Of a DNA stretch of 64,000 bases, positions 50,858-59,723 are shown in pieces. Under the pieces are notes generated by a model, which saw only the letters and a list, made by a program, of their open reading frames with translations, did not search any database and was not told the DNA's origin. A program made the translations under genes and the position numbers. The stretch's first letter is position 1. Every line of letters starts with the position of its first letter. This stretch comes from DAIUFH01 sp036844705 (lineage in GTDB: Bacteria; Bacillota; Clostridia; Tissierellales; Tissierellaceae): positions 11,106 to 75,105 of the forward strand of contig DAIUFH010000002.1 in NCBI GenBank assembly GCA_036844705.1, read 5' to 3'.

Positions 50858-52852
50858 TTAATTGTTCTTCAGATACCTATCAAACCATTTTGTTATCTCT
50901 TCCAATCTCTTTATTCTATTCTTTGGCTTACCTGATCTTGAAAGCTCATGATTTTCTTCCTTAAAGGCTACAAGTTTAGAATCTACTCCATGATATTTTA
51001 GAGCTGTAAACATTTGTAATCCTTCTGGAATCCAGCATCTATAATCTTGCTCTGAATGGATGAATAGTGTAGGAGTTGTTACTCTATCGGCATATTTAAG
51101 TGGTGAATGATACCACACTTTTTCGATATCACTCCAAGGGGTTGCAGCCACCTGATCATTTGCAAAGTAATATCCTATATCACTAGTTCCAAAGAAGGAA
51201 GTCCAATTAGATATACTTCTTTGAGAAGCAGCTGCTTTAAATCTTGTGGTGTGACCAATGATCCAATTTGTCATGAATCCACCATAGGAACCACCGGTTA
51301 CGCCTAATCTGTCCTTATCTATATCAGGGTAATTGATAAGAACCATATCAGTAAAATCCATTATATCATCATAATCAATAGTACCATATTTGCCTCTAAT
51401 ATCCGAAAATTCGTTTCCATATCCATCGCTTCCTCTAGGATTGCAGAAGAACACAAAATATCCTTCATTTGACCAATACTGCATTTCATGATAAAAAACT
51501 TCTCCATATACTGTCTTAGGCCCTCCATGTATAACTAGAATTCCAGGATAATTTTTACCCTCAATATAATCTACAGGTTTCAATACCCATCCATCAATTT
51601 GTATATCATTATCAGTAGTTAGGACTAATCTTTCCGGTTCAGATAATTTCTTTTCATTTCCAACCCAGTCATTAAAATGTGTCAGCTGTTCTTCAGGATT
51701 AGAAAGGGAATAAATTTCCTGAAGCTTTAGTCCCTTTAAGCCTATGAAATAAGTTTTATTACCATGCACATCAAAACCGTCTATGGAATCATTTGAAAGA
51801 GTAAGTTTTTCCATATTACCATTTATATCGATTCTATTTATATATGAACTGAATCCCTCTGTAGTTATAAAATAAAGATAGTCTCCTTCTACTTTCAAAG
51901 ATTGTGAGTCACCATATCTGCAATCAGAACCAACAGAGTCATATAATCCTGCATCAAATTCAGATATTTTAATTACCTTTTCCCCATCAATATCTGTTTT
52001 GTAGATATTAGGATTTTCATTCACTCCATAATTAATCATGTTGCTGCCAATGAACACAATATCATTACCTAAAAAGTCACAATAATCATAGTTAAAGTCA
52101 GAGTATGGGGAGATTTTTTCCATTTTTTTATCTTTTACGCTGAATATATTCAGTTCAGTACATGTGCTCATTTTATCTATAAAGGATGAAGTGATAAATA
52201 CAACCAAAGATTTATCTTTATTTAGCGAATAACTTTCGACATTAGTAAATTCATCTGTTATGGGATAAATTGATTTTTCTTTAACGTTGAATAAATACAT
52301 TCTGTTTCTCTTCTTGTTTGTATAGCTATCTCCATTAGACCAGAAAGGTATTTCATCAATGACTTTGTATGCCTTTTCCTCCTTGATTTTACTCAAAGTA
52401 TTCTCTTTTTCTTCATCAGAAAGGTTAGAAAAGTTTCTAAAGATAGGCTCATATTCTGCTGTCAAAATATATGTATTTTTGTCTAGAATTTTTATACTTG
52501 TAATATTAAGTGGGATTTCCATAGATTTGTTGGCTTCTCCACCATTTATATTTATTTCATAAAAGGTAGTCAAAGGTTCCCCTTTTTCTTTTCTCTCTCT
52601 ATCCTTTTTATTTCTAATTGCTGGAAACAGCAAAGTAGTTTCATCTTTCCATATAAAGGATCGTTCCTCATCTAAGCTACTTATCTTTTTTGGATTATTT
52701 TCTGAATCCAGAATATATATATTAGATAGGTACTTATTGTTTTCTAAATCAGCTTGATGCATTATAAAGCCACAATTATTCCCCTCCGGTGAAAAACAAA
52801 TTGATGATAAAAATTTATACTTTGTAAAATCATCTAGTTTCAACTTTTCCAC
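50858..52852 (-). CDS. S9-family serine peptidase (acylaminoacyl-peptidase-like)
   Basis: A 664-residue cytosolic oligopeptidase: an N-terminal beta-propeller-like region (about 1-400) and a C-terminal alpha/beta-hydrolase domain. The nucleophile is in GVTGGSYGGFMTNW, the oxyanion region is VIHGGPKTVYGE, and the acid and base are in HSEQDYRCWIPEG and EENHELS. There is no signal peptide. The start is GTG 52852, 6 nt after AGGGGGG; longer in-frame starts lack a ribosome site. It probably trims peptides in amino-acid-based metabolism. Confidence 0.9.
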   Translation of the reverse strand: MEKLKLDDFTKYKFLSSICFSPEGNNCGFIMHQADLENNKYLSNIYILDSENNPKKISSLDEERSFIWKDETTLLFPAIRNKKDRERKEKGEPLTTFYEININGGEANKSMEIPLNITSIKILDKNTYILTAEYEPIFRNFSNLSDEEKENTLSKIKEEKAYKVIDEIPFWSNGDSYTNKKRNRMYLFNVKEKSIYPITDEFTNVESYSLNKDKSLVVFITSSFIDKMSTCTELNIFSVKDKKMEKISPYSDFNYDYCDFLGNDIVFIGSNMINYGVNENPNIYKTDIDGEKVIKISEFDAGLYDSVGSDCRYGDSQSLKVEGDYLYFITTEGFSSYINRIDINGNMEKLTLSNDSIDGFDVHGNKTYFIGLKGLKLQEIYSLSNPEEQLTHFNDWVGNEKKLSEPERLVLTTDNDIQIDGWVLKPVDYIEGKNYPGILVIHGGPKTVYGEVFYHEMQYWSNEGYFVFFCNPRGSDGYGNEFSDIRGKYGTIDYDDIMDFTDMVLINYPDIDKDRLGVTGGSYGGFMTNWIIGHTTRFKAAASQRSISNWTSFFGTSDIGYYFANDQVAATPWSDIEKVWYHSPLKYADRVTTPTLFIHSEQDYRCWIPEGLQMFTALKYHGVDSKLVAFKEENHELSRSGKPKNRIKRLEEITKWFDRYLKNN

Positions 52853-52927
52853 ATGAATCCCCCCTAAAATATTTATTTTAATTAACGACCATACTATAGT
52901 CATAATTATTATATAATAATAAGGGAC

Positions 52928-53137
52928 AATTCACAATTCACAATGCAAAAGTAGGTAAGAATTAAGAACTAAGAACTAAGAGATTAGACCCGGGATCCTT
53001 CGTGAGCGGGGATTATTCTGTCCGTCTCAGGATGACGATGTTGTGCATCACAAGGTGATGGCATTCCGAGTGAAGTCGAGGAATCTCGGTTCTAAGACCC
53101 AAAAGAATGACCCAAGTAATTGTGAATTGTGAATTGT
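52928..53137. repeat. Complete composite element at the pepF-like break point
   Basis: In order: ACAATTC heptads (52928-52948), AAGAACT/AAGAGAT heptads, core ACCCGGGATCCTTCG...GTCTCAGGATGACG...GGAATCTCGGTTCT, and GTGAATT heptads ending at 53137. The truncated peptidase reading frame begins at the last heptad. Confidence 0.88.
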
Positions 53138-53377
53138 TATTATATAGATTATACTTTGGCACAAGTTTGTGCATTCCAGTTCTGGATCAAGGATAGAGAA
53201 AACCATGAAAAATCTTGGGAAGATTTTATAAGACTTTGTAAAGCTGGTGGAAGCAAGCCATTTTTAGAGCTTGTAAAATTAGCTAATCTTGAAAATCCTT
53301 TTGTCGATGGGACCATAAAAAAAGTTGTAAAACCGCTTAAAGAATATTTAGACACTATAGATGATAGTAGGCTATAA
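53129..53377 (+). pseudogene. C-terminal remnant of an M3-family oligoendopeptidase (PepF-like)
   Basis: The 82-codon frame reads YYIDYTLAQVCAFQFW, LCKAGGSKPFLELVKLANL and NPFVDGTIKKVV, the last part of PepF-type M3 oligoendopeptidases, which are normally about 560-600 residues. The HExxH zinc motif and everything N-terminal to it are absent. The homology starts where the heptad repeat array ends, so the rest was probably lost by a deletion at the repeat. A GTG in the repeat could start translation, but a functional peptidase is impossible. Confidence 0.85.
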
Positions 53378-53383
53378 TTGAAA

Positions 53384-53410
53384 AGTTCCGGTAGATTATC
53401 TATCGGAACT
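53384..53410. terminator. Stem-loop between the pepF remnant and the exporter gene
   Basis: AGTTCCG-g-TAGAT-t-ATCTA-t-CGGAACT, an interrupted 12-bp stem, between convergent frames. It may be the original pepF terminator. Confidence 0.75.
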
Positions 53411-54293
53411 AATTATTTAAAATAGTTTGTATCTCTATTAAGTTTTTTAAAATTCTATTAAGGTGAAAATTATACACAATATCTAATTCACTATTTTCTC
53501 TTATTGTAGGTTCTAAATCCCTTGAGTAAATTTTAGTATATAATTCAGTATTTTCATCGTTCAAAATGGGTTTCATATCTAAGCGTAATAGGGTATGTAA
53601 ATCGTTATAAATTTCTCCCATCATATTTAGGATATTGATGGAAGCCTCGCTAATTTGTTTTTCTCTAACATTATAATTTATTTCTTGTTTATATAAATTA
53701 AATCTACTTTCTAAGGAATTTATCTCATGTTGAAATTGTTCTAAATCAATTTCATTTTCATTGTTAATTAAATTATAAATTAGCCCTTTACTAGTTTCCA
53801 ATATATGAATTTTAGATTCTATAAAGGTTTTTTTAACATTAGGGGTAGCAATAAAATAATTAATTAATGTCCCTATAAACAACCCAACAAAGGTAGATAG
53901 AAGTCTATAGGTAGCATAGGGAATTCTTTCGCTTACGTCATTTAGAAATATGGATAAATAAACATAGCACGAAAGTTGTAACGACTTTTTCCATCCTATT
54001 AAATTGTTAATATAAATAATCATAATAATACCTATACTGAGGAAAAGATAATTATGTGGAAGTAAAGTAGAAAACAATAAACCAATTATGGCACCAACAA
54101 GGGTTCCCAGCATTCTATTTTTGCCGGATATAAAGGATTCTGAGACTGAGGATTCCATTGAGCTTATGGCCCCTATACCGGCAAAAAGAGGACTTTCCAG
54201 ATGTAAGACTTCTACTAACACCATACTTAAGCCGACGGCTATGCCTGTCTTGATAGTTCTTAAGCCTATTTTATACTTTTTATTAATTATCAT
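53409..54293 (-). CDS. Aromatic acid exporter family membrane protein
   Basis: A 294-residue protein with an N-terminal block of five to six membrane helices (LRTIKTGIAVGLSMVLVEVL, LFAGIGAISSMESSVSESF, KNRMLGTLVGAIIGLLFS) and a cytosolic helical C-terminal half (from about residue 165). This matches the ArAE/FUSC-like family of Firmicutes; the substrate is not known. ATG 54293 follows AGGAGAGG. It is divergent from the DnaA-box cluster and hpf. Confidence 0.82.
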   Translation of the reverse strand: MIINKKYKIGLRTIKTGIAVGLSMVLVEVLHLESPLFAGIGAISSMESSVSESFISGKNRMLGTLVGAIIGLLFSTLLPHNYLFLSIGIIMIIYINNLIGWKKSLQLSCYVYLSIFLNDVSERIPYATYRLLSTFVGLFIGTLINYFIATPNVKKTFIESKIHILETSKGLIYNLINNENEIDLEQFQHEINSLESRFNLYKQEINYNVREKQISEASINILNMMGEIYNDLHTLLRLDMKPILNDENTELYTKIYSRDLEPTIRENSELDIVYNFHLNRILKNLIEIQTILNN

Positions 54294-54382
54294 AAAAATA
54301 CCTCTCCTATATAATAATATAATTAACAAATACAATAAGATATTTATACCTTATCTTTGCAATATTAAACATTGTTAATATT

Positions 54383-54466
54383 TTATTCACATCATATTTC
54401 TGTAAAACAAGGGTTTTCCACAGACTTGCCCACATTATCCACAGAAATGTGGGCAAGTTATCCACA
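54383..54466 (+). promoter_or_regulatory. Cluster of four DnaA boxes with an embedded 12-bp inverted repeat
   Basis: Same-strand boxes: TTATTCACA (54383), TTTTCCACA (54414), TTATCCACA (54435), TTATCCACA (54458). Three fit TTATNCACA exactly. Starts are 31, 21 and 23 bp apart, near whole helical turns. ACTTGCCCACAT (54424-54435) and ATGTGGGCAAGT (54447-54458) are perfect inverted repeats, and each ends in the first T of a box. No dnaA gene is in the window, so this is more likely a DnaA-binding regulatory cluster than a standard oriC. Confidence 0.7.
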
Positions 54467-54531
54467 AGGTATTAACAGATTTGAAAATTAAAAACTTATT
54501 TTATGTTTATATCGTATGATTTTATGGGTAT

Positions 54532-54566
54532 TATAATATTAAATAGTATAAGTCAATTGACTTATA
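54532..54566 (+). promoter_or_regulatory. hpf -10 and a perfect 20-bp palindrome
   Basis: TATAAT lies at 54532-54537, with no good -35 at 17 bp. TATAAGTCAATTGACTTATA (54547-54566) is an exact 20-bp palindrome just before the hpf ribosome site; it may be an operator or a leader hairpin. Confidence 0.55.
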
Positions 54567-54583
54567 TGAAAGGAGTTGGGTTT

Positions 54584-55114
54584 ATGAATTTAAATTTTGC
54601 CGGTAAGAATGTAGAGGTAACTCAGGCATTAAGAGATGTAACTGAAAAGAAACTGGGCAAACTTGACAAGTATTTTCAGAGAGACATCGTAGGGAATGTT
54701 ACATTTAGTACAGAAAAGAACAGAAAAATCATTGAGGTTACCATAAACCTACCTGGGACTATACTACGTGCTGAAGAATCAAGCGATGATATGTATGCGT
54801 CAATTGATAAAGCAGTAGATATTCTTGAAAGACAAATAAGAAAGTATAAGACAAGGTTGCAAAAAAGGTATAAAAACAATGAAACTATTAGATTTGAGAA
54901 TGTTCAACCTCTACCTGTAGAGGAATATAATGAAAAGCCAACGTTAGTTAGGAAAAAGAAGTTTATTTTAAAACCAATGTCCTCAGAGGAAGCAATTTTG
55001 CAGATGGAGCTACTTAGACACAATTTCTTTGTATATCAGGATGCAGAAACAGAGGAAATATCGGTGATTTATAAAAGAAAAGATGGAAATTATGGCTTGA
55101 TAGAGCCTGAATAA
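54584..55114 (+). CDS. hpf: Ribosome hibernation promoting factor, long form
   Basis: A 176-residue protein that dimerises 70S ribosomes in stationary phase. Residues 1-100 are the S30AE/HPF domain (LNFAGKNVEVTQALRDVTEKKL), and the C-terminal domain (about 118-175; FILKPMSSEEAILQMELLRH) is the dimerisation part of long HPF. ATG 54584 follows AAAGGAG. A DnaA-box cluster and a palindrome lie in its upstream region. Confidence 0.95.
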   Translation: MNLNFAGKNVEVTQALRDVTEKKLGKLDKYFQRDIVGNVTFSTEKNRKIIEVTINLPGTILRAEESSDDMYASIDKAVDILERQIRKYKTRLQKRYKNNETIRFENVQPLPVEEYNEKPTLVRKKKFILKPMSSEEAILQMELLRHNFFVYQDAETEEISVIYKRKDGNYGLIEPE

Positions 55115-55116
55115 TA

Positions 55117-55148
55117 AAAAAATGCAGGGTGAAAATCCTGCATTTTTT
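55117..55148 (+). terminator. Terminator of hpf
   Basis: AAAAAATGCAGG-gtgaaaat-CCTGCATTTTTT. Confidence 0.93.
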
Positions 55149-55287
55149 ATGTCGCGTAGTCTGAATCTTCGATTTAGCTAACGGAGCCGACTAATGACCT
55201 AACCCAATTTGTAGTGGTTTTCTGCAAATTGTTGGTAGGTCAGATGTCGCGTAGTCTAAATCTTCGATTTAGCTAACGGAGCCGACC
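55149..55287 (+). repeat. TGACCTA hairpin element, copy 3 (two tail modules)
   Basis: The GTCGCGTAGTC...GATTTAGCTAACGGAGCCGAC module occurs twice (55151-55191 and 55246-55286). Between them lies TGACCTAACCCAATTTG...CAAATTGTTGGTAGGTCA (55194-55242). It starts on the hpf terminator T-tract. Confidence 0.85.
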
Positions 55288-55384
55288 AATCTTTGTTATT
55301 ATTTCCAAGTTGTTAAAATAATAATTTAATGATAAAATAGGGTGATAGCGTACTGTTGAAGAGACTATTGAAAGAGTATCTCTT

Positions 55385-55455
55385 ATTGTCATTTCGACTG
55401 GAACGAAGTGAATGGAGAAATCTCCTCATTCCTAGGCTACGCTGGGGATGATAAA
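55385..55455. repeat. GTCATTTCGACTGG-type intergenic repeat
   Basis: GTCATTTCGACTGGAACGAAG followed by TGGAGAAATCTCC, a relative of the CATTCTGAG/GAATCTC core but with different sequence. No gene is seen between the hpf terminator and secA (397 bp). Confidence 0.6.
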
Positions 55456-55511
55456 AAAATAAGTATTTAAAACTATTTAGTGACCTAGAATTTGAAAGGA
55501 TGGTTTATAAA

Positions 55512-58259
55512 ATGGGTTTAATTGATAAAGTCTTTGGCTCATATAGCGATAGAGAGCTAAAGAAAGTTGCTCCGTTAGTAGATAAAGTAATTTCACTGGA
55601 CGGAGAAATTCAAAAATTAAGTGACCAACAGTTAAAAGATAAGACAATAGAATTTAAAAATAGATATAACAATGGGGAAACCCTTGATAGTTTACTTCCA
55701 GAGGCATTTGCAGTCGTAAGAGAAGCAGCATACAGAGTACTTGGGATGAAGCATTTTAGAGTTCAAATCCAAGGTGGTATCATTCTTCATTATGGAAGAA
55801 TTTCTGAAATGAAAACTGGTGAAGGCAAAACATTGGTATCTACGTTACCGGCTTATCTTAATGCAATTACAGGTAAAGGTGTGCATATCGTAACTGTAAA
55901 TGATTATTTAGCTAAACGTGATAAACAATGGATGGGAAAAATATATGAATTCCTTGGTTTGACAGTTGGATGTATAGTTCACGGTATAACAAATGATGAA
56001 AGAAAAGCAGCATATAGGTGTGATATTACCTATGGAACAAATAATGAATTTGGATTTGATTACTTAAGAGATAATATGGTAATTTATAAAGAGGAAATGG
56101 TTCAAAGAAAGCTGTATTATGCAATAGTGGATGAGGTAGATAGTATATTAGTAGATGAGGCAAGAACTCCTTTAATAATTTCTGGTCAAGGAGATAAATC
56201 CACTAAATTGTATGAAGTAGCGAATAATTTTGTTAAAAATCTAAGTAGTAGGGTTATAGACCCTAATGAAGAAGACAACAAAGATCCTTTTAACAGAGAG
56301 ATTAGAGAGGAAACTGTAGATTTTCTAATTGATGAAAAAGCTAAGTCCGTATCTATTACAGAACAAGGTACAGCTAAAGCTGAAAGCTTTTTCGGAATAG
56401 AAAATCTTGCAGATGTTTCTAATATGGAAATAGCTCATCATATAAATCAAGCTCTGAAAGCTAATGCAATTATGAAAAGAGATATTGATTATGTAGTCAA
56501 GGATGGAGAAGTAATAATTGTAGATGAATTTACTGGAAGACTAATGTTTGGAAGAAGATATAGTGATGGACTACATCAAGCTATAGAGGCAAAAGAGAAG
56601 TTAAATATTAGATCCGAGTCAAAGACTCTTGCTACAATTACCTTCCAAAATTACTTCAGAATGTATGAAAAATTAGCTGGTATGACTGGTACTGCAAAGA
56701 CGGAAGAGGACGAATTTAGAGAAATATATAATATGGATGTTGTAGAAATACCTACAAACAAACCTGTCATTAGAAATGACCTTGCGGATAGCGTATATAA
56801 AAATGAAGAAGCTAAATTTAATGCAGTAGTTAGAGAAATCAAGGAAAGACATGCCAATGGACAGCCTATTCTTGTAGGAACAATTACAATAGAAAAATCT
56901 GAATTTCTTTCTAAGATGTTGAAGAAGGAAGGAGTACCTCATGAGGTGCTAAATGCAAAACAGCATGAAAGAGAAGCAGAAATAGTAGCACAGGCTGGTA
57001 GACTCAATGCAGTAACTATAGCTACAAATATGGCTGGTAGAGGTACAGATATTGTCCTTGGAGGTAATCCTGAATATCTTGCAAAGCAAGAGATGAAGAA
57101 GAAAGGATATACTGATGAGGTATTGACTTTAGTTGATAGTTTCTTTGATACTGATAGTGAAGAGATTATTGAAGCAAGAGAAGTCTATAACAGCTTGATT
57201 GAAAAATATAAAGAAGAAACAGATGCAGAGCATGAAAAAGTTGTTAAAGCAGGCGGATTGCACATTATTGGTACTGAGCGACACGAATCTAGACGTATAG
57301 ATAATCAGTTAAGAGGTAGATCAGGTAGACAGGGAGACCCAGGAAGTTCAAGATTTTATATATCATTAGAGGATGATTTAATGAGATTGTTCGCTGGTGA
57401 TAGAATCAAAGGAATCATTGATTCTATGAATATGCCTGATGATGAACCATTGGAGCACTCTTTGCTGACAAAGACTATTGAAAATGCTCAGAAGAAAGTA
57501 GAAGGCAACAACTTTGCTATAAGAAAGCATGTTTTAAAATATGACGATGTAATGAATAAGCAGAGAGAAGTTATATATGGTGAAAGAAGAAAAGTTCTTG
57601 AAGGTGAAGATTTAAAAAATCATATCACTGATATGGCTAAGAACCTTATAGAATCAAATGTTGAGATTTACACAAGACAGACTAAAAATGTTGAAGAATG
57701 GGATTTGGATGGTCTTGAAGCATATCTAATAAAACAGTTTGGTGTCAAGAAAGGAATTTTTAATGCTGTTGACAAATCAACATTAACTACTGAAAAACTA
57801 ATAAGTATAATTCAAGATAATATAAAGACAATATATGATGCAAAAGAAGCAGAATTTGGATCAGAGAAATTTAGAGAAATCGAAAGAGTAGTTCTACTTC
57901 AGGTTGTGGATAGAAGATGGATGGACCATATAGATGCTATGGACCAATTTAGAAAGGGAGTTGGACTTAGAGCTTATGGACAGCAGGATCCTGTAATGGC
58001 ATATCAAAAAGAGGGCTTTGATATGTTTGAAGAAATGACCATAGGTATCTGGGAGGATACAGTAGGATTTTTATATCACGTCGAAAATCCTGAAAAGGTT
58101 CAAAGAAAAAGGGTAGCAGAACCAACATCAACAAATATGGATCCTCAGGCAAATACAAATAGAACTGTAGTTAACAAAGGGAAGAAAATAGGAAGAAATG
58201 ACCCATGTCCATGTGGGTCAGGCAAAAAATATAAGAAATGCTGTGGAGCCAATAAATAA
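55512..58259 (+). CDS. secA: Preprotein translocase ATPase SecA
   Basis: The motor of the Sec export pathway. The 915-residue protein has Walker A (MKTGEGKTLVSTLPAYL, near residue 100), the DEAD-like VDEVDSILVDEARTP, helicase motifs ATNMAGRGTDIVLGGNP and GRSGRQGDPGSSRF, and the C-terminal SEC-C zinc motif CPCGSGKKYKKCC. ATG 55512 (MGLIDKVFGS) follows AAAGGATGG; ATG 55500 overlaps the ribosome site. The order hpf-secA-prfB is conserved in Firmicutes. A repeat block follows. Confidence 0.97.
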   Translation: MGLIDKVFGSYSDRELKKVAPLVDKVISLDGEIQKLSDQQLKDKTIEFKNRYNNGETLDSLLPEAFAVVREAAYRVLGMKHFRVQIQGGIILHYGRISEMKTGEGKTLVSTLPAYLNAITGKGVHIVTVNDYLAKRDKQWMGKIYEFLGLTVGCIVHGITNDERKAAYRCDITYGTNNEFGFDYLRDNMVIYKEEMVQRKLYYAIVDEVDSILVDEARTPLIISGQGDKSTKLYEVANNFVKNLSSRVIDPNEEDNKDPFNREIREETVDFLIDEKAKSVSITEQGTAKAESFFGIENLADVSNMEIAHHINQALKANAIMKRDIDYVVKDGEVIIVDEFTGRLMFGRRYSDGLHQAIEAKEKLNIRSESKTLATITFQNYFRMYEKLAGMTGTAKTEEDEFREIYNMDVVEIPTNKPVIRNDLADSVYKNEEAKFNAVVREIKERHANGQPILVGTITIEKSEFLSKMLKKEGVPHEVLNAKQHEREAEIVAQAGRLNAVTIATNMAGRGTDIVLGGNPEYLAKQEMKKKGYTDEVLTLVDSFFDTDSEEIIEAREVYNSLIEKYKEETDAEHEKVVKAGGLHIIGTERHESRRIDNQLRGRSGRQGDPGSSRFYISLEDDLMRLFAGDRIKGIIDSMNMPDDEPLEHSLLTKTIENAQKKVEGNNFAIRKHVLKYDDVMNKQREVIYGERRKVLEGEDLKNHITDMAKNLIESNVEIYTRQTKNVEEWDLDGLEAYLIKQFGVKKGIFNAVDKSTLTTEKLISIIQDNIKTIYDAKEAEFGSEKFREIERVVLLQVVDRRWMDHIDAMDQFRKGVGLRAYGQQDPVMAYQKEGFDMFEEMTIGIWEDTVGFLYHVENPEKVQRKRVAEPTSTNMDPQANTNRTVVNKGKKIGRNDPCPCGSGKKYKKCCGANK

Positions 58260-58260
58260 T

Positions 58261-58425
58261 AGTGAAGAGTGAAGAACTAAGAGTGAAGAGTAGTGGGCGA
58301 CCTACGGTTGCCAGTCATTCTGAGTGTAAACGAAGAATCTCGGGTTTTAATTGTGAACTGTGAATTGTGAATTGTGAATTGTGAATTGTGAATTGTGAAC
58401 TGTGAACTGTGAATCATGAATTGAA
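58261..58425. repeat. Composite element between secA and prfB
   Basis: GTGAAGA and ACTAAGA heptads, a half core (GTCATTCTGAG...GAAGAATCTCGGGTTTT), then at least ten GTGAATT/GTGAACT heptads up to the prfB ribosome site. Confidence 0.9.
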
Positions 58426-58439
58426 AAAGGAGTGAATAT

Positions 58440-59544
58440 ATGGAAGACATTTATTTGGATAGAGAACGAGTTAGTGAAATTAAGTCAATGATTGAAGAAT
58501 TGGGTGTTTCCCTTTGACATTCCTGGATTGAAGGAAAAGGTGGCTGACTTAGAAAGTGCCACATATGAAGAAGACTTTTGGAAGGATTCTGAAAAAGCTC
58601 AGAAAATAATGCAGGAGATAAAGGGAACAAATATTGAAATTAAAGAATATGAGGATTTAATATCTGAAATTGAGGATATGGAAATTCTCCTTGAAATGGT
58701 CATTGAAGAGGAGGACTTTGAAAATTATAAAGAGGTTCAGAGAGGTTTAAAAGTACTTGAAGAAAAATCCCAGGACTTTAAACTATCTACGTTGTTAAAC
58801 GGTGAATATGATAGAAATAATGCTATTCTTTCCATACATTCAGGAGCAGGAGGACTGGAGGCTCAAGATTGGGCTGAAATGCTTTTGAGAATGTATAGAA
58901 GATGGGCTGAATCCAAGGAATATCAGGTAGAAACAATAGATTTGCTTTCTGATACTGAAGGTGGTATCAAGTCTGTAACTCTATTGATAAAGGGATTTAA
59001 TGCTTATGGTTATTTAAAGTCAGAAAAAGGAGTTCATAGATTGGTCAGAATTTCTCCATTTGATTCGGCTGGCAAAAGACATACATCTTTTGCCAGTATA
59101 GACGTCATACCAGAATTAGATGAAGACAATAAAATAGAAATAAACGATAAAGATTTAAAGATTGATACTTATAGGTCTACAGGTGCGGGGGGCCAGCATG
59201 TAAATACTACGGACTCTGCAATCAGAATAACACATATACCAACAGGTATTGTGGTACAATGTCAATCCGAAAGATCACAGCATATGAACAAGGCTAAAGC
59301 TTTAAATATGCTAAAAGCAAAATTAATTCAATTACAAGAAGAAGAAAGTAAAGAGAAGATTGAAGACCTTCATGGCAATTATACACAGATTGGATGGGGT
59401 TCACAAATTAGATCCTATGTATTTCACCCATATAGTATGGTTAAGGATCATCGAACAAATGCTGAAGTAGGCGATGTATATAGAGTTATGGATGGAGATA
59501 TAGACTTGTTTATAAATGAATATTTGAAATTTAAGGCCCAATAA
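58440..59544 (+). CDS. prfB: Peptide chain release factor 2, with programmed +1 frameshift
   Basis: Recognises UGA and UAA. ATG 58440 follows AAGGAG. Twenty-five codons are read to TGA at 58515-58517, in the conserved slippery context CTT-TGA-C; a +1 shift continues as DIPGLKEKVADLE for 342 more residues (367 in total). The low-affinity SD-like GGGTG lies about 8 nt before the CTT, weaker than the AGGGGG of E. coli. The GGQ loop STGAGGQHVNTTDSAIRITH is intact. RF2 shortage promotes its own synthesis. The downstream frame alone would start at a TTG with no ribosome site. Confidence 0.96.
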
Positions 59545-59558
59545 TTGGGCTTTTTTTC
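59533..59558 (+). terminator. Terminator overlapping the prfB stop
   Basis: AAGGCCCAA-taa-TTGGGCTTTTTTT; the stop codon is in the loop region. Confidence 0.88.
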
Positions 59559-59603
59559 ATGTTATGTAGTCTAAGCAAATTAGCTAACACAGCTGACCAT
59601 GAC
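59559..59603 (+). repeat. TGACCTA-type element, copy 4 (tail module only)
   Basis: ATGTTATGTAGTCTAAGC then AAATTAGCTAACACAGCTGACC, a diverged form of the GTCGCGTAGTC...GATTTAGCTAACGGAGCCGAC module. It starts right after the prfB terminator T-tract. Confidence 0.55.
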
Positions 59604-59723
59604 CAATGACAGATTGTAATTATTATGTAATATAATTGTAATATAAGAAGGAATTTTAAAAAATATGGAGAATATAATAAGTGTATTATGTAAATTTATA
59701 TATATCAGAAAGGTTGTAGCTTA

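Noticed and set aside
54383..54466. Chromosomal replication origin
   Set aside because: DnaA boxes are present, but dnaA, dnaN and a clear AT-rich trimer region are absent. GC skew could not be computed, so I call it only a DnaA-box cluster.
58492..59544. prfB as a single frame starting at TTG 58492
   Set aside because: No ribosome site, and the N-terminus would be wrong. The ATG at 58440 with the CTT-TGA-C shift gives the full family protein.
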